From the NCBI GenBank assembly GCA_964412375.1, contig CAYPOD010000006.1, positions 1 through 64,000 of the forward strand: a stretch of DNA of 64,000 bases, read 5' to 3'. The notes below the pieces were generated by a model that was given only the letters and a program-made list of their open reading frames with translations, was not told the DNA's origin and made no database searches. A program made the position numbers and the translations under genes. The DNA comes from CADEDV01 sp964412375. Lineage in GTDB: Bacteria; Bacteroidota; Bacteroidia; Chitinophagales; Chitinophagaceae. Shown here piece after piece: positions 1-7,387 of the stretch. How positions within the stretch are numbered: position 1 is the stretch's first letter; each line of letters starts with the position of its first letter.

Positions 1-744
1 CTGCTCATCAAGTGTTCGCTTATCATAATCCTCAATCAGCATGGCTGTTTTAATATCCGGGTATTTTTCATGCAGGTATTGCAATGTTCGGAAATCAAAG
101 GACTGTATGATCACCCTGTTCTGTATCCCCTTTTCTTTGATCACCGCCATCAGCAATTCCACAAACTCTGCGGGTTGGGGATGAAAGATATCATCGCCTG
201 CCGGTAAACATTTTGTTTCGATATTAAAATATGGAGGCGGTCTCCGGGCCACCGACATATAAGCCCTTACACTGTCGAGCAAATCACTTAGCAGTGGCTT
301 CTGCACTTTTAGTTTTTTCTGCCAGGGAAATCTCGGGTGAGGTTTCATACCGACATCATACTGCTGCACTTCAGCGTAATCCATCCGGTAAATATTCAGT
401 CGTTTCTCTTCTTCAGCGGTCACATAGCTGCCATCAGGTTTGGTGGAAATCTCATGGCCAAACCATGGCTCATGCGATAAGATCACTTTTTTATCTTTTG
501 TGATCACCACATCCATTTCCAATGTGGTCATGCCAAGACTCAAAGCCGTTCGCATAGCCGGCCAGGTGTTTTCGGGCATCAGGCCGCGGCTGCCGCGGTG
601 TCCTTGTTTGTCAAAATTTGTAACCATCCTGATTGAATCATTGCTGTTTACAGCAGGACTGGCCATTCCTGTTGCTTTCTGTTTGCCTTTACATGAAAAG
701 AGCAATGCCAACAGCAGAATTTTTCCCGCAAGCAAACATCTCAT
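1..744 (-). CDS. Glycerophosphodiester phosphodiesterase family lipoprotein (partial, C-terminus outside window)
   Basis: The gene runs off the left edge; 248 codons are visible. The N-terminus has a hydrophobic stretch ending in a lipobox (LLFSC, Cys18), so it is probably an outer-membrane or periplasmic lipoprotein. The GDPD fold is shown by GHRGSRGLMPENT (His49, Arg50, Glu58), LEMDV (Glu76, Asp78) and SHEPW (His91), the usual metal and catalytic positions of the family. The family hydrolyses glycerophosphodiesters to glycerol-3-phosphate and an alcohol. The start at 744 is chosen because it opens the signal peptide and overlaps the stop of the upstream gene as ATGA, suggesting translational coupling. 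Substrate is unknown. Confidence 0.9.
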   Translation of the reverse strand, partial: MRCLLAGKILLLALLFSCKGKQKATGMASPAVNSNDSIRMVTNFDKQGHRGSRGLMPENTWPAMRTALSLGMTTLEMDVVITKDKKVILSHEPWFGHEISTKPDGSYVTAEEEKRLNIYRMDYAEVQQYDVGMKPHPRFPWQKKLKVQKPLLSDLLDSVRAYMSVARRPPPYFNIETKCLPAGDDIFHPQPAEFVELLMAVIKEKGIQNRVIIQSFDFRTLQYLHEKYPDIKTAMLIEDYDKRTLDEQ

Positions 745-1379
745 TTATCAAATACTTTTGATTTTCTTTCATCCATCCAGTTGCCAACTATTTTTCCGTC
801 GCCTTCCTGTTGTTTCAGTTGCCGTACTATATTATCATAGCTTTTCTCATCCCGGTTCTGGCTGAGCTTATACACATTATCCAGTTCCGTAACTTCCATT
901 TCAAATCCAACGATCGCTTTCCTTAGTTTGGAGAGGTATTCTTCCGGCAAATTGTCATAAATGGTGGTAGAAGCTTTATTTCCATTTTCAAAGTATAAGG
1001 TAAATCTTTTCAGAAAGTCTATCAGCCATTGTTCATCCTTCCATTTTACTTCACCCCTTGCATGAATGGAGATATAATTCCAGGTGCTGGCCTGTTGTAA
1101 ATTTCCCGTATAATAAGTGCCACTGACATAAGTATGTGCCCCGGTGAACACAACCAGTGCCTGAGGGTTTTCTGCCAAAGCCTTTTCATGGGTCATTTTC
1201 CGGGCAATATGTCCCTGCAAAAAAAGCTTGCCATCCCTTTCTTCAATCAATACCGGGATCTGTGTCACTTCGGCCCTTCCTTTTTTGTCATGGGCAATCA
1301 ACAGCACAAAGGGATGCTGCCGCATGAAGTCAAGAATTTTTTCCCGGTCATGTTCTTTATAATGCGGATAATTATACAT
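741..1379 (-). CDS. PaiB-like FMN-binding negative transcriptional regulator family protein
   Basis: 212 residues, matching the usual length of the PaiB/FMN-binding split-barrel family. Family signatures include the N-terminal MYNYPHYKEHD, the HIARKM segment around residue 58 and ASTWNYISIHARG around residues 97-109. In Bacillus PaiB is tied to protease and sporulation gene control, but many members are simply flavin-binding proteins, so a regulatory role here is not shown. No helix-turn-helix is evident. It is the first gene of a pair with the GDPD lipoprotein, overlapping by 4 bases. The start lies about 80 bases from the divergent gene at 1460. Confidence 0.85.
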   Translation of the reverse strand: MYNYPHYKEHDREKILDFMRQHPFVLLIAHDKKGRAEVTQIPVLIEERDGKLFLQGHIARKMTHEKALAENPQALVVFTGAHTYVSGTYYTGNLQQASTWNYISIHARGEVKWKDEQWLIDFLKRFTLYFENGNKASTTIYDNLPEEYLSKLRKAIVGFEMEVTELDNVYKLSQNRDEKSYDNIVRQLKQQEGDGKIVGNWMDERKSKVFDK

Positions 1380-1459
1380 GTGGTGAAATTACAATTTCCC
1401 CAAAAAAGCCACGCAACGTTTCTTCCACAGCCATTGTCAGTCCAAAAAAATTGATCGTT

Positions 1460-2410
1460 ATGAAAAGAACACTTATCCTTTTAACATTCTTCTGCCTCAC
1501 CCTGAAAGGTTTCAGCCAGCCCCTGCAAACTGTGAATGCCGTGCTGAACGATGAGAGTTATATCGCTGTTTTCGGGCAGCAGCCAGGTGCCGAAACGGAT
1601 GAAAAGCTTCGTATCCGCACACATCTATATTATGTGGGAAACCTGCTGCTGAAAGCTTCTTCCGATCATCTCAGCTATGAGCAATGGATGAACCGGAGGA
1701 AAATAATTGACATACTTCATCAATACAATGAAGCGGGCCGGTTTCCTGTAAACAGGGATTATCCCGGCGAAAGAAAACCCTGCTTTATTGATGCTGACGG
1801 CAATATTTGCGCAGTGGGTTATCTCATCGAACAAACCAAAGGCAGGGAAATGGCCGAAGCCATCAATGCAAAATACCAGTATGAACTTTTAATGGATATG
1901 GATGAACCGGCGATAGCGGCCTGGGCAGAAGAATTTGGTCTGACCCTCGAAGAATGTGCAATGATACAACCTGTCTATGGTCCCTTACCAGATCCCGGAA
2001 CCAGCTATACTGACATCAAAACAGGTTATGGTATCAGTTCTTCATTAGTTGGCGGCAGCAATATCTTTATCACAGCGGCCAATTTGAACGGCAAATGGAA
2101 GAACAGCAAAACGATTTCCTATATAGGACTAGCCAGTGGCACCACCCAGATAGTGATGGGGCTAGCCAATATCCGCAGAACAACATTCTCAGGTAATATA
2201 AACGGCCCGGGTACTTATACTTCTTACCGTTCACAAAATAATTTATCCTATGTAAACATTGCTGCCGGCACGGCCACACTGGTCAGCAGCATCATGAATC
2301 TTGCGATGCATAAGAAAAATGCTGAGAGAAAAACAACTTTAGGGGTGTATAGTGTTCCCAACTCTGCCAACGCTGTTTCCATGGGGCTTTCTTTCAGCCG
2401 TCGTATCTGA
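1460..2410 (+). CDS. Secreted protein of unknown function
   Basis: Not recognised. 316 residues from ATG 1460, which opens a clear signal peptide (MKRTLILLTFFCLTLKGFSQ); an ATG nine bases upstream would put extra residues before it and is less likely. Residues about 70-165 hold a compact segment with CFIDADGNICAVGYLIEQ and an acidic helix-rich stretch ending in a tyrosine/proline-rich turn; I believe similar modules occur in other Bacteroidota secreted proteins. The rest is rich in Gly, Ser and Asn with hydrophobic stretches near residues 220-290. No catalytic motif was seen. It stands alone, followed by a bidirectional terminator hairpin. Confidence 0.75.
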   Translation: MKRTLILLTFFCLTLKGFSQPLQTVNAVLNDESYIAVFGQQPGAETDEKLRIRTHLYYVGNLLLKASSDHLSYEQWMNRRKIIDILHQYNEAGRFPVNRDYPGERKPCFIDADGNICAVGYLIEQTKGREMAEAINAKYQYELLMDMDEPAIAAWAEEFGLTLEECAMIQPVYGPLPDPGTSYTDIKTGYGISSSLVGGSNIFITAANLNGKWKNSKTISYIGLASGTTQIVMGLANIRRTTFSGNINGPGTYTSYRSQNNLSYVNIAAGTATLVSSIMNLAMHKKNAERKTTLGVYSVPNSANAVSMGLSFSRRI

Positions 2411-2441
2411 TGATTGCCAAACCTTATTCCTATAGTTCAAA

Positions 2442-2473
2442 AAAAAGAAGTTGCGATTGAGCAACTTCTTTTT
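2442..2473. terminator. Bidirectional rho-independent terminator
   Basis: A 13-bp inverted repeat with GAAGTTGC / GCAACTTC at its core, a 6-base loop (gattga) and A/T tracts on both sides. It sits between two convergent genes ending at 2410 and 2493 and can serve both. Confidence 0.85.
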
Positions 2474-2492
2474 TTATATACTGTTTACAATG

Positions 2493-3587
2493 TCAGCTGA
2501 TAGCTTCCGCCACTTTACCGGTATTCATGTTGGCATTGCGCATAGCCACACTACGAACCACCTGTGCTGCAAAATTTTCAAACGCATTTTTGGTTATTAC
2601 ATCATCACTCATCATCACCGGCACTCCCTGGTCGCCTCCTTCACGAATGCTTTGCACCAGCGGTATTTGTCCCAGGAAAGGCATTTCATATTCATCAGCC
2701 AGTTTCTTGCCCCCGTCCTTTCCAAAAATATAATATTTGTTGCCGGGTAGTTCAGCGGGAACAAAATAACTCATGTTCTCCACCAGCCCGATGATGGGCA
2801 CATTCAGTTGCGCCTGTCCAAACATGGCAATGCCTTTTTTGGCATCGGCCAGCGCCACATCCTGCGGAGTGGTTACGATCACCACTCCCGTCACCGGCAC
2901 GATCTGCATCAGTGTAAGATGAATATCACCTGTTCCCGGCGGCATATCAATAATGAGGTAATCCAGTTCATCCCAAAATACATCGGTAACAAATTGCCGG
3001 ATAGCGCTGCTCGCCATCGGGCCTCTCCACACTACGGCATTTTTTTCATCCACCAAAAAACCGATACTCATCAGTTTGATGCCAAAACGTTCCATCGGGA
3101 TGATCATGCCTTTGCCTTCTACCTCCATCATCATTGGTCTTTCACCACGAAGGCCAAACATGATAGGTACACTCGGCCCGTAAATATCTGCATCCATCAG
3201 TCCCGCTTTAGCACCTCCGAGTGATAAGGCCAAAGCAAGATTGGAAGCCACTGTTGATTTTCCCACACCGCCTTTGCCACTCACCACTGAAATGATATTT
3301 TTCACTTTCGGCAGTACAGCGCCGGCATCAGTCCGTTTCGTAGTAGTGTTGGCAGTGAATTTCACATTCACCACAGCTTCTTTATTTACCAGCATCTTCA
3401 CGGCATTCACACAGGCATTTTTGATCATGTCTTTCATCGGGCAGGCCGGGGTGGTGAGCACCACGGTGAAGGAAACATAATTGCCTTCAATTTCTATATC
3501 CTTTACCATGTTCAGTGTCACAAGGTCTTTGCCGAGATCGGGTTCCTGCACATTACTAAGGGCTTCGAGTATCTTCTCCTGTGTCAT
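2493..3587 (-). CDS. mrp: Mrp/NBP35-family iron-sulfur cluster carrier ATPase
   Basis: 364 residues. Residues 1-80 form a DUF59/SufT-like (MIP18) domain with TTPACPMKD around residue 45; the P-loop ATPase domain follows, with the deviant Walker A GKGGVGKST at 104-112, DADIYGPS near 132 and DMPPGTGD near 214. Family members bind and transfer Fe-S clusters in the cytosol. The C-terminal CxxC that usually ligates the bridging cluster is not present: the matching segment reads NMSYFVPAELPGNKYYIFGK (271-290). A -7-like box TACCTTTG lies about 100 bases upstream on the minus strand. Single-gene transcription unit. Confidence 0.93.
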   Translation of the reverse strand: MTQEKILEALSNVQEPDLGKDLVTLNMVKDIEIEGNYVSFTVVLTTPACPMKDMIKNACVNAVKMLVNKEAVVNVKFTANTTTKRTDAGAVLPKVKNIISVVSGKGGVGKSTVASNLALALSLGGAKAGLMDADIYGPSVPIMFGLRGERPMMMEVEGKGMIIPMERFGIKLMSIGFLVDEKNAVVWRGPMASSAIRQFVTDVFWDELDYLIIDMPPGTGDIHLTLMQIVPVTGVVIVTTPQDVALADAKKGIAMFGQAQLNVPIIGLVENMSYFVPAELPGNKYYIFGKDGGKKLADEYEMPFLGQIPLVQSIREGGDQGVPVMMSDDVITKNAFENFAAQVVRSVAMRNANMNTGKVAEAIS

Positions 3588-3687
3588 TTACTGCTAAGTT
3601 TTAATATGAAAATGAATTCCGGTTTTAGTTCCCGGTTATTTCTCCGGGCCAAATACCCCAAATACTTGTTAAAAAATCTTTGAACTG

Positions 3688-3695
3688 CAAAGGTA
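3688..3695 (-). promoter_or_regulatory. Bacteroidota -7 box for mrp
   Basis: On the minus strand the bases read TACCTTTG, an exact TAnnTTTG match, about 100 bases before the mrp start codon at 3587. Predicted by motif only. Confidence 0.55.
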
Positions 3696-3741
3696 ACCAT
3701 TGACCGGGGCAAAATGTTTTACGTTTATAGGAACTTGTCTT

Positions 3742-3749
3742 TATTTTTG
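3742..3749 (+). promoter_or_regulatory. Bacteroidota -7 box very close to a GTG start
   Basis: TATTTTTG matches TAnnTTTG and ends only five bases before the GTG codon at 3755. If used, the transcript would begin at or next to the start codon, implying a leaderless or near-leaderless mRNA, or else a start further downstream. Confidence 0.5.
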
Positions 3750-3754
3750 GCACA

Positions 3755-4396
3755 GTGAAGAAAATTTTACAATACACCCTGCTTGCTGCTTTTCTGTTTC
3801 CCCTGACCGCAAAAGCCCAATTTGAAACCGCCAGAGATTCAGTTGTTCAATTGTATGGCATCATTATGACCGCCGACAGCCTGGTGGGTATTCCTGCCGT
3901 GAGTGTGGTGGTGAAAGGACAAAACCGCGGAACCATTACCAACAGCCAGGGAGTCTTTTCAATTGTTGTGCTCAAAGGAGATGAAGTGGAGTTCACCCAT
4001 GTCAGTTATAAATCCAAAACGATCAGCATTCCCCGCACATTGGAAGGCAGCCAGTACAGCGTGGTGCAACTGATGGTGGCCGATACTGTTTATCTTCCTG
4101 CCACTATCATAAGGCCGAGGCCGACACCAGAACAGTTTGCCCGTGATTTTGTCAATACCAAAGTTGATGATGACGAATACGAAATTGCCCGGAAAAATAC
4201 TTCAGCAGCCAAACGAAGGGTGTTGATGCGGACAGTGCCCGGCGATGGAGGCGAAGCCACCAAGATGCAGTTCAACAAGATTGCCAACAGGGCCGTTTAC
4301 CAGGGGCAAACACCACCCATGAATATCTTCAACCCGGCTGCATGGGCCGAATTCATACAGGCATGGAAACGGGGGGATTTTAAGAATAAGAATTAG
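3755..4396 (+). CDS. Secreted carboxypeptidase-regulatory-like (CarboxypepD_reg) domain protein
   Basis: 213 residues with a signal peptide (MKKILQYTLLAAFLFPLTAKAQ) initiated by GTG; no ATG lies before the signal peptide. Residues about 33-108 form a beta-sandwich of the carboxypeptidase regulatory-like type (GIIMTADSLVGIPAVSVVVK, then GTITNSQGVFSI and FTHVSYKSKTI), the module often found at the front of SusC-like receptors but here free-standing. The C-terminal half is charged with PRPTPEQFARDFVN and no known motif. Probably a periplasmic or surface structural protein. It converges on the DUF1801 gene, with the two stop codons overlapping. Confidence 0.8.
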   Translation: MKKILQYTLLAAFLFPLTAKAQFETARDSVVQLYGIIMTADSLVGIPAVSVVVKGQNRGTITNSQGVFSIVVLKGDEVEFTHVSYKSKTISIPRTLEGSQYSVVQLMVADTVYLPATIIRPRPTPEQFARDFVNTKVDDDEYEIARKNTSAAKRRVLMRTVPGDGGEATKMQFNKIANRAVYQGQTPPMNIFNPAAWAEFIQAWKRGDFKNKN

Positions 4397-4854
4397 CGTT
4401 TGAGTTTCTCTTCGTACGTTTTGATCCAGTCCTTCACACTGATCTTCTTCATCAGTTCACCAATTAGTTTATAAGGTATATGTTCCGGCTTTTTGAAGCG
4501 GACACAGCTTTTGCCCATATCCAGCCTAGCCGTACTGTGCTTGGGATACTCAGTGGTGAACCATTTCAGCAACTCAGGATTGGCATAGATGCCCATATGG
4601 TAGAAAGCAATAAAGTTCTTTTGCGAGGCAATACCGGCAAAGGGCAGCGGGTCTTTGGGATTGCAATGATAGCCTGCCGGGTAGATCTCATGCGGCACTG
4701 CATAGCCCATCATGCCATACCCCATCATTTCTTTAAAACCCGTGGGCAGGTTTTTGCGGATCGTGTCCCGCAGTTTGATCATGGCTTCTTTTCTGTCAGC
4801 AGGTAATTCCTTTATATATTGATCAGGTGTGGTTGCTTTAGAGATCATAGTCAT
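4393..4854 (-). CDS. DUF1801 domain protein (YdhG-like)
   Basis: 153 residues from ATG 4854; ATG 4848 is also possible, while a more upstream ATG (4890) would precede a TATATTTA box and is less likely. The start TTPDQYIKELPADRKEAMIKLRDTIRKNL and the following GYGMMGYAVPHE and FIAFYHMGIYANPELLKWF are typical of DUF1801, a small cytosolic fold shared with Bacillus YdhG and distantly related to frataxin-like proteins; the function of most members is unknown. The stop codon overlaps the convergent gene's stop (4393-4396). A second DUF1801 protein lies at 45717. Confidence 0.85.
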   Translation of the reverse strand: MTMISKATTPDQYIKELPADRKEAMIKLRDTIRKNLPTGFKEMMGYGMMGYAVPHEIYPAGYHCNPKDPLPFAGIASQKNFIAFYHMGIYANPELLKWFTTEYPKHSTARLDMGKSCVRFKKPEHIPYKLIGELMKKISVKDWIKTYEEKLKR

Positions 4855-4915
4855 CTGTTTGCATAAATATAACGCAATTCCAAAACACACTTATTTTCAC
4901 CGGGCCTGATAATTA

Positions 4916-5308
4916 CTAATATTTAATGCCATGCCTGTCAGCGCTGCCTGCAATATACAGGGCAAAAGCAGCAATAGCCATGTCTTTCAGCACAGCAATA
5001 AAAGCCAGTTGGCTGGTTTCCGGTGAGCCTGCCTGACGGTATATAGGCCAATGTATCATCAGCACTGAAAGGATCAGCAACAAGGCCAGCAGAAAGGCCA
5101 CCACTTTCACAAATTTGTTGATGATTAATGATAATGCGGCCAGGATGTAGGCCACTCCCACCACATAAACCGCATTGATTCCGCCGGGCAGGTTACCCGG
5201 TACATATTCTACCAGGTTTTTGGGATACTGAAAATGATAAACACCAAAAACGATCATCACTACAGACAAGAGGTAGATAGCAATGCGGGAAATGATTTGC
5301 TGTGTCAT
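4916..5308 (-). CDS. DoxX-like four-helix membrane protein
   Basis: 130 residues with four predicted membrane segments (about 8-25, 46-64, 68-86, 104-122) and the HFQYPKNLVEYVP loop after the first helix, which resembles DoxX/DUF417-type small membrane proteins. No catalytic residues are evident. The role is unknown; DoxX proteins have been linked to quinone or thiosulfate redox chemistry in some organisms, but nothing here shows that. It is followed downstream by the DUF1801 gene after about 60 bases, possibly co-transcribed. Confidence 0.7.
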   Translation of the reverse strand: MTQQIISRIAIYLLSVVMIVFGVYHFQYPKNLVEYVPGNLPGGINAVYVVGVAYILAALSLIINKFVKVVAFLLALLLILSVLMIHWPIYRQAGSPETSQLAFIAVLKDMAIAAFALYIAGSADRHGIKY

Positions 5309-5350
5309 AACGAAGTGATTTAAGGTGAAACAAATGGATTAAGTTCAACC

Positions 5351-5368
5351 TACAGGCTGCAGCCTGTA
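5351..5368. repeat. Perfect 18-bp palindrome
   Basis: TACAGGCTGCAGCCTGTA is a perfect palindrome in the intergenic space between two minus-strand genes. It could be an operator, or a fragment of a dispersed REP-like element: a related core CTGCAGCCTG recurs inside another intergenic repeat near 23125. Confidence 0.6.
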
Positions 5369-5416
5369 TCATGCGGTAGTTAAACGGAAGCAGGAAGTCT
5401 CGATCAATCAACCAAT

Positions 5417-5451
5417 AACTATTAACTATTAACTATTAACCATTAACTTTT
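5417..5451. repeat. Tandem heptanucleotide repeat (AACTATT-like, about five copies)
   Basis: Three exact AACTATT units are followed by AACCATT and AACTTTT. It lies downstream of the transglutaminase-like gene's start-distal end region and upstream of nothing coding on the plus strand. A second heptamer array lies at 12084. Confidence 0.8.
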
Positions 5452-5493
5452 TTACCATTAACTGTTACCTATTGAATATACTTTCCCAATTTC

Positions 5494-6507
5494 TTAATCT
5501 CTCTTTTTTATCTTCAGCCTGTAACGCAACACCGCATCATTATTATACATCACATGCAGCCATTGAATGTTTTCTGAAAGAACGGCAAAGCGGTATTGCA
5601 CTCTGGAACTGCTGCCCATCTCCTGCGGATGCACATAGGCATAGAGATGTGTTTGCAGCGAATCCGGATCCCAAAGTGAATCAGGTACTATATCCGGAAT
5701 CATCCTGGTTGTTTCCAGTTCTAAGTGAATGGTATCTCCGACTGCCGCTTCAATGATGCCGCTGGCCGGGGAAAAAGAAGTGATCCCATACTTTACAAAA
5801 GAACGTTGTCGAAATGGAGTGTGCCGGAACTCCTGCAGCAGCGGCGGGTCTTGCAGCAATGTCCAGCGGATGTCATCGGGATAATGATGACGGCTGAATT
5901 TTTCCGGCGGGGTCAGGAAATAGTAATCATCATAATGCCGCACAAACTGCCCGGAAGGCATGGCAATATACCCGCTTGCCCAGGTAACATCCAGCAGGTG
6001 CCACCGGCCGTCAATATTCACTGCATTCCAGGAATGGTTGGAACGGAACCTTGCCCTTGCTTCATGCGGGCCGCTGCGGGCATAACCTGTGATGATCTCT
6101 GCACGGATGCCAGCATGATCGCATAGCGACTGGAACAGGCGGGCATAGCCTTCACAAACAGCCACCCGGTCCTGCAACACTTTTTCAGCCATCCTTTCGG
6201 TGAGTGGTTTCAGTGCAGCCGTGTCATTTTCTTCCGGAAAAACCGGCCAACCTTTGTCTTTGATCTTTCTTCGGGCAAATGGCAAAGCAGTGCGGTAAGC
6301 GATATTTTCTGTGATCCAGTAAAAGATGGCTTTCACTTTTTGCAGTTCTGTTGTGCAGGAAGCGGTGATGCGAAGGGCAAGATTAGCAGGATCATTTTCT
6401 ACTGCCTGTTTCACCGGTTTGGCGGCTTTGCTGAAATCTCTCGCATGGCTTTGTGCAAAAACCACGGAATAAAGAAAAAGCAGGCATATCGTAAGCGCCA
6501 CTTTCAT
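5494..6507 (-). CDS. Secreted transglutaminase-like superfamily protein
   Basis: 337 residues with a signal peptide (MKVALTICLLFLYSVVFAQS). Residues about 55-180 carry the transglutaminase-like cysteine protease core: Cys118 in VCEGYARLF, His158 in NHSWNAV and Asp173 in WHLLDVTWA, the Cys-His-Asp triad order expected. Many bacterial members act as peptidases or amidases outside the membrane. The C-terminal 130 residues form a beta-rich region without a recognised motif, ending in a lysine-rich tail (KIKKRD). The gene is monocistronic by spacing (more than 180 bases to the next minus gene). Confidence 0.88.
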   Translation of the reverse strand: MKVALTICLLFLYSVVFAQSHARDFSKAAKPVKQAVENDPANLALRITASCTTELQKVKAIFYWITENIAYRTALPFARRKIKDKGWPVFPEENDTAALKPLTERMAEKVLQDRVAVCEGYARLFQSLCDHAGIRAEIITGYARSGPHEARARFRSNHSWNAVNIDGRWHLLDVTWASGYIAMPSGQFVRHYDDYYFLTPPEKFSRHHYPDDIRWTLLQDPPLLQEFRHTPFRQRSFVKYGITSFSPASGIIEAAVGDTIHLELETTRMIPDIVPDSLWDPDSLQTHLYAYVHPQEMGSSSRVQYRFAVLSENIQWLHVMYNNDAVLRYRLKIKKRD

Positions 6508-6674
6508 GAGGCAGGTGAAAGCAGTATAAAGTTATACAAATTGCCGCAAGGTTGACCGAAAGCTTATCAACGGTTATCTGCTTCTGAAAAAATATTAACC
6601 CTTGTGAAAGCCGGGAAAAATCTTTTAACGGATATTAAATAGGATTAAATCGCATCCGCAAACGGTCTGTTGTT

Positions 6675-6682
6675 TATCTTTA
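6675..6682 (+). promoter_or_regulatory. Likely -7 box for the small lysine-rich gene and SET gene
   Basis: TATCTTTA, one base off TAnnTTTG, 23 bases before ATG 6706. It would start a transcript covering both the mini-protein and the SET-domain gene. Confidence 0.45.
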
Positions 6683-6705
6683 CAGGGATTTAAATTAATA
6701 GATAT

Positions 6706-6861
6706 ATGTCGCTACTGAACCAGCAAAACAACAAAGGCAAAAAGAAAGGCCAGAAAAAAGCCAACACAACAGGCAGCCAGGGCTCCAAATTCATCCAGAA
6801 ACCCAAATCATCCGGCTTTGTAAGCAAACAGGCCAACACCGGCTCGCAGCGGGGAAGCTGA
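6706..6861 (+). CDS. Small lysine-rich basic protein (51 residues)
   Basis: A short open frame begins MSLLNQQNNKGKKKGQKK and ends in GSQRGS. It has ten lysines, one arginine and no acidic residue, and is rich in Gln, Asn, Ser and Gly, so it should be disordered and strongly cationic, like a histone tail or ribosome/nucleic-acid binding peptide. A good -7 box precedes it, and the stop is only 18 bases before the SET-domain gene, so the two are probably one operon. I believe similar short proteins with a SKFIQKP-like centre occur in relatives, but could not check. Function unknown; a substrate or partner of the SET protein is an inference. Confidence 0.7.
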   Translation: MSLLNQQNNKGKKKGQKKANTTGSQGSKFIQKPKSSGFVSKQANTGSQRGS

Positions 6862-6879
6862 TCACACATGTAACATTCC

Positions 6880-7293
6880 ATGAAAGAAAAAATTCTGCAG
6901 GAGCTGGCACATCATACCTATGCCACGCTGAAACCCTCCCCCGTACATGGCATCGGCGTGTTTGCCATCCGCGACATCCCCAAAGGCTGCCGTGAAATTT
7001 TCTCCAAAGCTGTTGGTGAATGGATTCCCTTGCCCATTGCCGATGTGGAGCAATTGCCCGAACACTCCCGCCACCTGGTGGAAACCTACTGTCTTTATGA
7101 TGCCGAACATTATTTTGTTCCCGACTATGGTTTTAAAGTGATGGACATGGTGAACTACCTCAATCACTCCGCCGCTCCCAATATCATTTCAGTGAACCAT
7201 GGTGAATACTTTGAAGCACTCACTGATATACCCGCTGGTGCCGAACTGCTTATAAACTATGGGGAGATCGTGGAGGTGGAGGGGTATAAGTAA
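6880..7293 (+). CDS. SET-domain protein, putative protein-lysine methyltransferase
   Basis: 137 residues, a minimal SET domain. Visible motifs are PVHGIGVFAIRDIPKG (residues 20-35), the knot element MDMVNYLNHSAAPN (about 88-101), and ALTDIPAGAELLINYG (about 112-127) with the conserved tyrosine of the catalytic centre. SET enzymes transfer methyl groups from S-adenosylmethionine to protein lysines; bacterial examples modify histone-like or ribosomal proteins. There is no pre-SET cysteine cluster and no signal peptide, so it should be cytosolic. It directly follows the lysine-rich mini-protein, which is a natural candidate substrate. Confidence 0.88.
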   Translation: MKEKILQELAHHTYATLKPSPVHGIGVFAIRDIPKGCREIFSKAVGEWIPLPIADVEQLPEHSRHLVETYCLYDAEHYFVPDYGFKVMDMVNYLNHSAAPNIISVNHGEYFEALTDIPAGAELLINYGEIVEVEGYK

Positions 7294-7387
7294 TTTTTAG
7301 AAATCAACGGCGTAAATCCAGAAGACCACAACATCTCCAATACTTGAACGATTCATACCTTTGGAATCCAACCAGGAAACTTGAATC

